Assembly (NCBI GenBank): GCA_964484785.1
Contig: CAZAFD010000023.1
Span: 1 to 11,638 of the forward strand
Length of the DNA: 11,638 bases
Direction of reading: 5' to 3'
Source of the DNA: CAZAFD01 sp964484785
Lineage (GTDB): Bacteria; Pseudomonadota; Alphaproteobacteria; Rickettsiales; UBA1997
Below are positions 7,350-11,638 of the stretch, piece by piece. The notes below the pieces were generated by a model. That model saw only the letters and a program-made list of their open reading frames with translations, made no database searches and was not told the origin of the DNA. The translations under genes were made by a program, and so were the position numbers. The stretch's first letter is position 1. Each line of letters starts with the position of its first letter.

Positions 7350-7706
7350 TTAAAAATGCAAACCACCATCTCTAGCGCCGGTTGCCAAAGACTTTACTCT
7401 TCCAATATATAGATAAGGTCCTCTATTAAAGACTACTTCGGTAATACCGCTTTCTAATGCCTTTTTAGCTATACCCTTACCAACTTCGTATGCCTTCTCA
7501 ATACCGGTCTTACTTTTAATCTGATCCTGTGCATCCTTAGATTTTGTAGAAAATGTAGTCAAGATTTTACCATCAGCTTCAACTATTTGAGCATAGATAT
7601 TTTGGTTACTTTTATAAACCGTTAACATAGGTCTATTAGACTTATTCCTTGCTTTAATTCTATAGGAATTTCTGTATTTTCTTTTTTGTAATACTTCCTC
7701 TAACAT
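7350..7706 (-). CDS. rplR: 50S ribosomal protein L18
   Basis: L18 (118 residues) binds 5S rRNA together with L5 and L25. It shows a basic N-terminus, Arg-Pro-Met-Leu-Thr-Val-Tyr-Lys-Ser-Asn-Gln-Asn-Ile-Tyr-Ala-Gln-Ile near residues 25-41, then Ala-Tyr-Glu-Val-Gly-Lys-Gly-Ile-Ala-Lys-Lys-Ala, Val-Val-Phe-Asn-Arg-Gly-Pro-Tyr-Leu-Tyr-Ile-Gly-Arg-Val-Lys-Ser-Leu-Ala, and the Gly-Gly-Leu-x-Phe end typical of the family. AAAGGA lies upstream of the ATG, 9 bases after the rplF stop. Length is normal. Stop TAA. Confidence 0.98.
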   Translation of the reverse strand: MLEEVLQKRKYRNSYRIKARNKSNRPMLTVYKSNQNIYAQIVEADGKILTTFSTKSKDAQDQIKSKTGIEKAYEVGKGIAKKALESGITEVVFNRGPYLYIGRVKSLATGARDGGLHF

Positions 7707-7715
7707 AAATATCCT

Positions 7716-8243
7716 TTATTTCTTTTTACCTTCTTTTCTAACAATGTATTGTCCGAGCTTTTTAATACCCTTACCTTTATAAGGTTCAGTCTTTCTAAAA
7801 GAAATAATTTTAGCACCAAATCTACCAACTAATTCTTTATCATCACCCTCGATGACAATTAGATTTGGCTTTTCTATGGTAACTTTAAGATCGCTAGGAA
7901 TTTCTACAGCAATATCATGGCTATATCCTAAACCTAACAATAATACATTACCAAAGACATTAGCTCTATAACCAACGCCATTAAATTCTAAAGTATTTTT
8001 AAAACCCTGAGTTAAACCAAGAACTAGATTATTAATATTGTTTCTATGAAGTCCCCAAAAATTTGAATCTTCCTCTCTAATCTTAGAAACAACCAAATGA
8101 TCATCTACTAATTCTACTTTAACTTTATCACCAAAATCGTAGCTCTTCTGCTTGTTACCCTTCTTTATAGTTAATACATGGTCCTTAATATCTACATTAA
8201 GATCTTTTTCAATTTTAATTGGTAACTTTCCAAGTCTAGACAT
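7716..8243 (-). CDS. rplF: 50S ribosomal protein L6
   Basis: L6 (175 residues from the chosen start) lies at the base of the L7/L12 stalk near the factor-binding centre. It opens Met-Ser-Arg-Leu-Gly-Lys-Leu-Pro-Ile and contains two similar L6 folds. The C-terminal RNA-binding motif reads Pro-Tyr-Lys-Gly-Lys-Gly-Ile, near residue 155. The start is set by a strong GGAGG about 8 bases before the ATG at 8243. A longer frame from TTG at 8258 would place the start inside the ribosome binding site and adds five residues the family lacks. It follows rpsH with 15 bases between. Stop TAA. Confidence 0.97.
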   Translation of the reverse strand: MSRLGKLPIKIEKDLNVDIKDHVLTIKKGNKQKSYDFGDKVKVELVDDHLVVSKIREEDSNFWGLHRNNINNLVLGLTQGFKNTLEFNGVGYRANVFGNVLLLGLGYSHDIAVEIPSDLKVTIEKPNLIVIEGDDKELVGRFGAKIISFRKTEPYKGKGIKKLGQYIVRKEGKKK

Positions 8244-8258
8244 ATTTTCAACCTCCAA

Positions 8259-8654
8259 TTAAAATATTTGTAACAAGAGTTCACCACCTAAATTTAAGGC
8301 CTTAGCTTCGTGATCAGGTAGTATGCCCTTTGGTGTAGATAAAATAACAACACCAAGACCATTATATACCACAGGTATATCCACCATACGAGAATATATT
8401 CTCTTACCTGGTTTTGATATAACCTTAATATCTCTTATAACTGGCTCGCCTTGGCTATAACCCAATGTGATTTCTGTCTGTTCAAAACTTCCATTGTTAA
8501 ATGTTTCAAAGTCTTTAATAAAACCGTCTTTCTTTAAAACATTAAGAATACCAGTCTTAATTTTAGAACTTGTAGTAACAACTCGCTCTTTTTTAGCCAT
8601 TTGTCCATTTTTTAGACATGTGACTAGCTCAGATACTGAATGATTCATTGTCAT
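8259..8654 (-). CDS. rpsH: 30S ribosomal protein S8
   Basis: S8 (131 residues) binds the central domain of 16S rRNA early in assembly; in E. coli it also represses spc-operon translation. I chose ATG at 8654 because Met-Thr-Met-Asn-His-Ser-Val-Ser-Glu-Leu matches the family N-terminus. The frame also has a TTG at 8666 that overlaps the rpsN stop and adds four residues; this is less likely. The C-terminal part shows Ile-Ser-Lys-Pro-Gly-Lys-Arg-Ile-Tyr-Ser, Gly-Leu-Gly-Val-Val-Ile-Leu-Ser-Thr-Pro-Lys-Gly-Ile-Leu-Pro-Asp-His-Glu-Ala and Gly-Gly-Glu-Leu-Leu, the classic S8 RNA-binding end. Five bases separate it from rpsN. Stop TAA. Confidence 0.96.
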   Translation of the reverse strand: MTMNHSVSELVTCLKNGQMAKKERVVTTSSKIKTGILNVLKKDGFIKDFETFNNGSFEQTEITLGYSQGEPVIRDIKVISKPGKRIYSRMVDIPVVYNGLGVVILSTPKGILPDHEAKALNLGGELLLQIF

Positions 8655-8659
8655 TTTTT

Positions 8660-8965
8660 CTACCAACTTGATTTAGTTAATCCTAAAAGCTTACCCCAAG
8701 ATGCCAATTCTCTCAACATAATTCTTGATACGCCAAACTGTCTATAATAACTTCTTGGCCTTCCAGTTAAAGCGCATCTGTTTCTGAACCTAACTTTAGA
8801 AGAATTTCTAGGCATTTCAGACAATTTAATCATTGCAGCAAGCCTTACCTCTGCAGGTAGATTTAAATCCTCTGCTGTTGTCTTTAGCTTTTGTCTCTTG
8901 TTGGCACTCTTTTCTATTTTTGCTTTTCTTTTATTGTTTTTTACAATTGAACTTACTTTTGCCAT
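8660..8965 (-). CDS. rpsN: 30S ribosomal protein S14, long zinc-free form
   Basis: S14 (101 residues) is a 30S head protein needed late in assembly. It is the long form without the Cys-x-x-Cys zinc knuckle pairs of the short type, as is usual in proteobacteria. The diagnostic region is Arg-Phe-Arg-Asn-Arg-Cys-x-Leu-Thr-Gly-Arg-Pro-Arg-Ser-Tyr-Tyr-Arg near residues 59-75, followed by Phe-Gly-Val-Ser-Arg-Ile-Met-Leu-Arg-Glu-Leu-Ala and the Thr-Lys-Ser-Ser-Trp C-terminus. The N-terminus is strongly basic. It lies 11 bases after rplE, with a modest AGAG upstream. Stop TAG. Confidence 0.98.
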   Translation of the reverse strand: MAKVSSIVKNNKRKAKIEKSANKRQKLKTTAEDLNLPAEVRLAAMIKLSEMPRNSSKVRFRNRCALTGRPRSYYRQFGVSRIMLRELASWGKLLGLTKSSW

Positions 8966-8976
8966 AATATTTTACT

Positions 8977-9513
8977 CTATTTTAAAGGAAAGTTTAATTC
9001 AGTTAACAAAGCTTTGCACTCTTCTGCATTCTTAGCTGAGGTAACTATATTAATATCCATACCCAAAACTTTATAAGCTTTGTCTAATTCAATTTCCGGA
9101 AATATAGTATGATCTTTTATACCAAAACTATAATGTCCACTTTGATTGAAGTTCTTTGAAGACAAACCTCTAAAGTCTCGAATTCTTGGTAGGGCTATGT
9201 AAATTAATCTTTCCAAAAATTCGTACATTCTATCACCTCTTAGTGTAACTCTACAAGCTATAGGTGTGTTTTCTCTTAACTTAAAGGTAGATATCGACTT
9301 CCTAGCCTTCACTAACACGGCTCTCTGGCCTGCTATACTAGACAACTGATCAACTACGTACTTTAAGAAGTTTCCGTCAACATCTGCTACCTTGAAGGCT
9401 ATATTTAAACTTACTTTTTTTAAACAAGGAATTTCCATCTCATTTTTAAAAGCAAATTTTTTCTGGAGTTTACCTCTAATTTCTTTATTATATTTATCTT
9501 TTAAATACGACAT
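8977..9513 (-). CDS. rplE: 50S ribosomal protein L5
   Basis: L5 (178 residues) binds 5S rRNA and forms the B1b bridge to S13 and the P-site tRNA. Clear signatures are Ile-Ala-Gly-Gln-Arg-Ala-Val-Leu-Val-Lys-Ala-Arg-Lys-Ser-Ile, Leu-Arg-Gly-Asp-Arg-Met-Tyr-Glu-Phe-Leu-Glu-Arg-Leu, Ala-Leu-Pro-Arg-Ile-Arg-Asp-Phe-Arg-Gly-Leu and Phe-Pro-Glu-Ile-Glu-Leu-Asp-Lys. The usual Asn-x-Gly-x-Gly-Glu-Ala stretch near residue 37 is replaced by a different one (Asn-Ile-Ala-Phe-Lys-Val-Ala). Its ATG shares one base with the rplX stop (TAATG), which points to termination-reinitiation coupling. Stop TAG. Confidence 0.98.
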   Translation of the reverse strand: MSYLKDKYNKEIRGKLQKKFAFKNEMEIPCLKKVSLNIAFKVADVDGNFLKYVVDQLSSIAGQRAVLVKARKSISTFKLRENTPIACRVTLRGDRMYEFLERLIYIALPRIRDFRGLSSKNFNQSGHYSFGIKDHTIFPEIELDKAYKVLGMDINIVTSAKNAEECKALLTELNFPLK

Positions 9514-9821
9514 TATTTACCTACCTTATTTCCAGTTTTTTTAGAAATCCTAACAGTTTTTCCATCTTCTTTTTGAAATTTAACTCGAACTGGTTTACCA
9601 TCCTCAACTAGAGAAATATTGGAAATATGGATAGGCTTTTCTATTTCAATTATTTGGCCAGCACTCTGCATAGTAGGCTTTTTATGAACTTTATTAATAT
9701 TCACTCCAGCAACCACCGCCTTACTGTCCTTTGGTAAAACTTTCAAAACCTCTCCAGTTCTACCCTTGTCTTTACCAGTAATAACGATAACGTTATCACC
9801 TTTCTTAATTCTAGCAGTCAT
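9513..9821 (-). CDS. rplX: 50S ribosomal protein L24
   Basis: L24 (102 residues) is an assembly-initiator protein of the 50S subunit, located beside the exit tunnel. The KOW motif lies at about residues 5-32: Ile-Lys-Lys-Gly-Asp-Asn-Val-Ile-Val-Ile-Thr-Gly-Lys-Asp-Lys-Gly-Arg-Thr-Gly. It is followed by Val-Ala-Gly-Val-Asn-Ile-Asn-Lys-Val-His-Lys-Lys-Pro and Glu-Lys-Pro-Ile-His-Ile-Ser-Asn-Ile. Length is typical. It starts one base after the rplN stop and overlaps rplE by one base, the tightest packing in the window. Stop TAA. Confidence 0.98.
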   Translation of the reverse strand: MTARIKKGDNVIVITGKDKGRTGEVLKVLPKDSKAVVAGVNINKVHKKPTMQSAGQIIEIEKPIHISNISLVEDGKPVRVKFQKEDGKTVRISKKTGNKVGK

Positions 9822-9822
9822 G

Positions 9823-10191
9823 TTACAATACCTCTGGTGCTAATGATAATATCTTAGTAAATCCTTGATTTCTCAATTCTCTTGCCACCGGTCCAAACAC
9901 ACGAGTTCCAACAGGTGTACCATCCTTGTTGATCAAGACTACAGCATTCTCATCAAACCTAATAGTACTACCATCTTGTCTGATGATTTCCTTTTTAGTT
10001 CTAACAATCACGCCTCGTGCTACATCACCTTTTTTAACCTTACCACCAGGTATAGCACTTGTAATCGAAACTACAATAACATCTGCAATTCCAGTTATCA
10101 TATGATTGGAACCGCCAAGAACCTTAATACATTTAGCAGATTTGGCACCAGAATTATCAGCCACAGCTAAGCTAGTTTCCATTTGGATCAT
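9823..10191 (-). CDS. rplN: 50S ribosomal protein L14
   Basis: L14 (122 residues) lies at the subunit interface and contacts 16S rRNA; its length equals the family norm. It begins Met-Ile-Gln-Met-Glu-Thr and has [31 protein letters not shown], and [13 protein letters not shown], with the usual Leu-Ala-Pro-Glu-Val-Leu end. It follows rpsQ by 4 bases and opens the part of the cluster equivalent to the E. coli spc operon. No separate promoter is visible. Stop TAA. Confidence 0.99.
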   Translation of the reverse strand: MIQMETSLAVADNSGAKSAKCIKVLGGSNHMITGIADVIVVSITSAIPGGKVKKGDVARGVIVRTKKEIIRQDGSTIRFDENAVVLINKDGTPVGTRVFGPVARELRNQGFTKILSLAPEVL

Positions 10192-10195
10192 TTTA

Positions 10196-10438
10196 CTATT
10201 CCTTTATTTGATCGTTAACAATAATCCACGTCTTTCGCTTAGAAATAGGCTTGCACTCCTTGATAAAAACCTCATCTCCCACCTTTACAGCATTCGAATC
10301 ATCGTGAATCATATATTTTTTAGTTACTTTTATATACTTCTTGTAAACTGGATGCTGTTTTAAATATGTGGTTTTACCAACAACTGTCTTGTCTCCAGCC
10401 TTTTTTATTATTTGTACTTTAACGCTTTTTGTGGTCAT
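10196..10438 (-). CDS. rpsQ: 30S ribosomal protein S17
   Basis: S17 (80 residues) is a primary binder of the 16S rRNA 5' domain with an OB fold. The order Asp-Lys-Thr-Val-Val near residue 16, [10 protein letters not shown] near 27-36, Lys-Lys-Tyr-Met-Ile-His-Asp, Val-Gly-Asp-Glu-Val and [11 protein letters not shown] is diagnostic. It starts 2 bases after the rpmC stop, so coupling with rpmC is likely. Stop TAG. Confidence 0.98.
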   Translation of the reverse strand: MTTKSVKVQIIKKAGDKTVVGKTTYLKQHPVYKKYIKVTKKYMIHDDSNAVKVGDEVFIKECKPISKRKTWIIVNDQIKE

Positions 10439-10440
10439 CT

Positions 10441-10611
10441 TTAACCCCGCATATTTAATTTAGTAAATAGTCTCGCAATCTCTTTTCTAAGCTTTTTGAT
10501 TTTTGAGGTATCTTTAACGTCAGTGTCGGACTTTTCCATTTTTAAGGCAAAAATCTTCTTCTTTAGTTCCAGAATCTCCTGTATTAAGTCTTTCTTCTCT
10601 GTTTCTACCAT
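10441..10611 (-). CDS. rpmC: 50S ribosomal protein L29
   Basis: This is a 56-residue gene read directly from the minus strand. It starts Met-Val-Glu-Thr-Glu-Lys-Lys and contains Glu-Leu-Lys-Lys-Lys-Ile-Phe-Ala-Leu-Lys-Met-Glu-Lys-Ser (compare Leu-Arg-x-Glu-Leu-Phe-Asn-Leu-Arg in other L29 proteins), then Ile-Lys-Lys-Leu-Arg-Lys-Glu-Ile-Ala-Arg-Leu near the end. Two long helices, the small size and the position between rplP and rpsQ all fit L29, which sits at the tunnel exit and helps bind trigger factor and SRP. GAGG lies about 5 bases before the ATG. It begins 10 bases after rplP and ends 2 bases before rpsQ. Stop TAA. Confidence 0.93.
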   Translation of the reverse strand: MVETEKKDLIQEILELKKKIFALKMEKSDTDVKDTSKIKKLRKEIARLFTKLNMRG

Positions 10612-10621
10612 TGCCTCAACC

Positions 10622-11035
10622 TTATATTAATTTTATAACTTTTGTTCTGAAGGGTAGTTTATTTGCAGCTTTATTTAAAGCTTCTAGAGCAACATCGTCA
10701 GAAACTCCATCAACTTCAAACAAAACTAAACCAGGAGTAACCCTACACATCCAATAGTCAACAGAACCCTTACCATTACCCATACGGACCTCGGCAGGCT
10801 TACTACTTACTGGAATTTGCGGAAATACTCTAATCCAGACTTTACCGATTCTCTTCATGGTTCTACTTATGCATCTTCTGGCAGCTTCAATCTGTTTAGA
10901 TTGTAGTCTACCGGCATCCAATGATTTTAAACCAAAACTACCAAAAGCAAGACTACAGCCAGAAGTAGCGACACCGCGAATACACTTTCCACCCTTCTGA
11001 GCCTTTCTATACTTTGTTCTATTGGGCATTAACAT
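10622..11035 (-). CDS. rplP: 50S ribosomal protein L16
   Basis: L16 (137 residues) organises the A-site and peptidyl-transferase region of the 50S subunit. It opens [11 protein letters not shown], then has [24 protein letters not shown], and Val-Arg-Met-Gly-Asn-Gly-Lys-Gly. In that last motif the usual first Lys is Asn, while the Arg corresponding to E. coli Arg81 is kept. Between Lys-Gly-Gly and Ser-Leu-Ala-Phe-Gly it has a few extra residues compared with E. coli. AAGGAT precedes the ATG. It lies 129 bases after rpsC, far more than usual. Stop TAA. Confidence 0.98.
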   Translation of the reverse strand: MLMPNRTKYRKAQKGGKCIRGVATSGCSLAFGSFGLKSLDAGRLQSKQIEAARRCISRTMKRIGKVWIRVFPQIPVSSKPAEVRMGNGKGSVDYWMCRVTPGLVLFEVDGVSDDVALEALNKAANKLPFRTKVIKLI

Positions 11036-11084
11036 TTTATAATCCTTTTTGGTTATAATTATATTTTAATAATTACATTCATAA

Positions 11085-11113
11085 CATATATGTGTTAAAT
11101 TATCCAAAGTCAA
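11085..11113 (-). promoter_or_regulatory. Candidate sigma-70-type promoter upstream of rplP
   Basis: In the rpsC-rplP gap, the minus strand reads TTGACT (11113-11108), a 5-of-6 match to the -35 consensus. A 17-base spacer leads to TATATG (11090-11085), a 4-of-6 match to the -10 consensus. The predicted transcript would start near 11078 and give a leader of about 43 bases before rplP. AT-rich DNA yields such matches by chance, but the position in an unusual gap supports it. Confidence 0.4.
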
Positions 11114-11164
11114 TATGAGCAAATCACATAAAACCTAAATAATAAAACACAGAAAGTACGAAGT

Positions 11165-11638
11165 CTATTTTTTATAGATCCATACTTTTACACCAATTAT
11201 ACCGTACTTAGTTTTTACTTCGCTTAAGGCATAATCTATATTCGCTTTTAGCGTATGCAAAGGAATAGATCCTTCTTTATAGGTTTCAGATCTAGCGATA
11301 TCAACTCCGCCTAATCTACCAGAAACTGTAATCTTAACACCTAAAGCACCATATTTCATAACATTTTGTATGGCCTTCTTAACTACCCTCTTAAAGGCAG
11401 CTCTGTTTTCTAGCTGTTTAGCTATGCTCTGGCCTACAAGACGGGCATCTAGATCTGGTTTTTCAACCTCTAGAATCTTAATGGATACATCTTTTTCACC
11501 CATACTCTCGATTCTCTTCTTGATCTTTTCTATATCGGTACCCTTCTTACCTATTATTATACCAGGTCGAGATGTCTTAATCATGGTGGCAGGAGAATCG
11601 GGATGGGTGAGGAGCGTGAACATCACCACAACCGGTTT
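11165..11638 (-). CDS. rpsC: 30S ribosomal protein S3, 5'-incomplete; first codons do not match the family
   Basis: S3 lies in the 30S head at the mRNA entry tunnel. From Ile-Lys-Thr-Ser-Arg-Pro-Gly-Ile-Ile-Ile-Gly-Lys-Lys-Gly (the KH-domain GxxG loop, codons from 11581 down) the match is strong, followed by Gln-Leu-Glu-Asn-Arg, Val-Ser-Gly-Arg-Leu-Gly-Gly, Ala-Arg-Ser-Glu and Ile-Gly-Val-Lys-Val-Trp-Ile-Tyr. The frame is open to the window edge, but the 18 codons from 11638 to 11585 (Lys-Pro-Val through Pro-Ala-Thr) do not resemble S3. They are about 57% G+C, against roughly one third elsewhere. About 60-70 normal N-terminal residues are missing. The GTG at 11629 and the ATG at 11584 are formal starts, neither convincing. 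The C-terminus stops at Lys-Lys right after the KH-2 fold, shorter than E. coli. Stop TAG. Confidence 0.9.
   Translation of the reverse strand, partial: KPVVVMFTLLTHPDSPATMIKTSRPGIIIGKKGTDIEKIKKRIESMGEKDVSIKILEVEKPDLDARLVGQSIAKQLENRAAFKRVVKKAIQNVMKYGALGVKITVSGRLGGVDIARSETYKEGSIPLHTLKANIDYALSEVKTKYGIIGVKVWIYKK
11585..11638. other. Composition break at the right edge
   Basis: These 54 bases contain 31 G or C (57%) next to DNA of roughly one third G+C. S3 homology stops at exactly this boundary. The stretch is open in frame with rpsC on the minus strand and is also open on the plus strand, in a frame starting with the ATG at 11583. It may be a chimeric assembly end or a real rearrangement; its origin cannot be told from so short a piece. 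Confidence 0.5.

Noticed and set aside
8244..8258. Five-codon upstream extension of rplF from a TTG start
   Set aside because: It overlaps the GGAGG ribosome binding site of the ATG at 8243, and family members begin Met-Ser-Arg.
11056..11075. AT-only inverted repeat (TAATTAT / ATAATTA) in the rplP leader
   Set aside because: A 7-base-pair stem without G or C is expected by chance in DNA this AT-rich and would be very unstable.
11582..11590. GCCACCATG on the minus strand, resembling a eukaryotic translation start context
   Set aside because: A nine-base match at a probable chimeric edge is too little to claim eukaryotic DNA or a real start codon.
1..11638. Search for mobile elements, CRISPR repeats, tRNA genes and defence genes
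   Set aside because: No repeated units, terminal inverted repeats, transposase motifs or cloverleaf structures were seen by eye; the coding space is almost fully filled by ribosomal-cluster genes.

Overview
The window is one long ribosomal-protein gene cluster on the minus strand (about 11.6 kb down to 1.44 kb), followed tail-to-tail by one unrecognised plus-strand gene at the left edge. The DNA is AT-rich (roughly one third G+C by eye). It suggests an AT-rich alphaproteobacterium, most likely a host-associated, Rickettsiales/Holosporales-like lineage. The reasons are the order secY-adk-rpsM-rpsK-rpoA-rplQ, with adk inside the cluster and no rpmJ or rpsD there; the long, zinc-free form of S14; and protein sequences that read as alphaproteobacterial. 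This placement is inference; no rRNA or other decisive marker is present.

Layout in transcription order (right to left): a 5'-incomplete rpsC; a 129-bp gap with a candidate promoter; rplP, rpmC, rpsQ (end of the S10 operon); rplN, rplX, rplE, rpsN, rpsH, rplF, rplR, rpsE, rpmD, rplO, secY, adk (spc operon); rpsM, rpsK, rpoA, rplQ (alpha operon); then rplS, which is not normally found here; then a strong intrinsic terminator 4 bases after the rplS stop. From rplP to rplS the spacings run from a 1-base overlap to 32 bases, so the block probably acts as one transcription unit. Its products build both ribosomal subunits, the RNA polymerase alpha subunit and the SecY translocon, with adenylate kinase embedded.

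Region 1-1442: a plus-strand protein-coding frame of unknown function ends at 1245. Its frame is open from base 1 except for one TAA at 55-57, so the annotated start at 148 may not be the true N-terminus. Bases 1246-1442 hold only the rplS terminator and a weak hairpin.

Points worth attention: rplS moved to the end of the alpha operon; an abrupt composition and homology break in the last 54 bases, inside rpsC; the rpsC-rplP gap with a promoter-like sequence; an insertion of about 11 residues in S13; no TGA stop codon among 22 genes; and the unknown left-edge gene. I see no defence system, mobile element, CRISPR array, tRNA or rRNA. Most of the window is ordinary housekeeping DNA.
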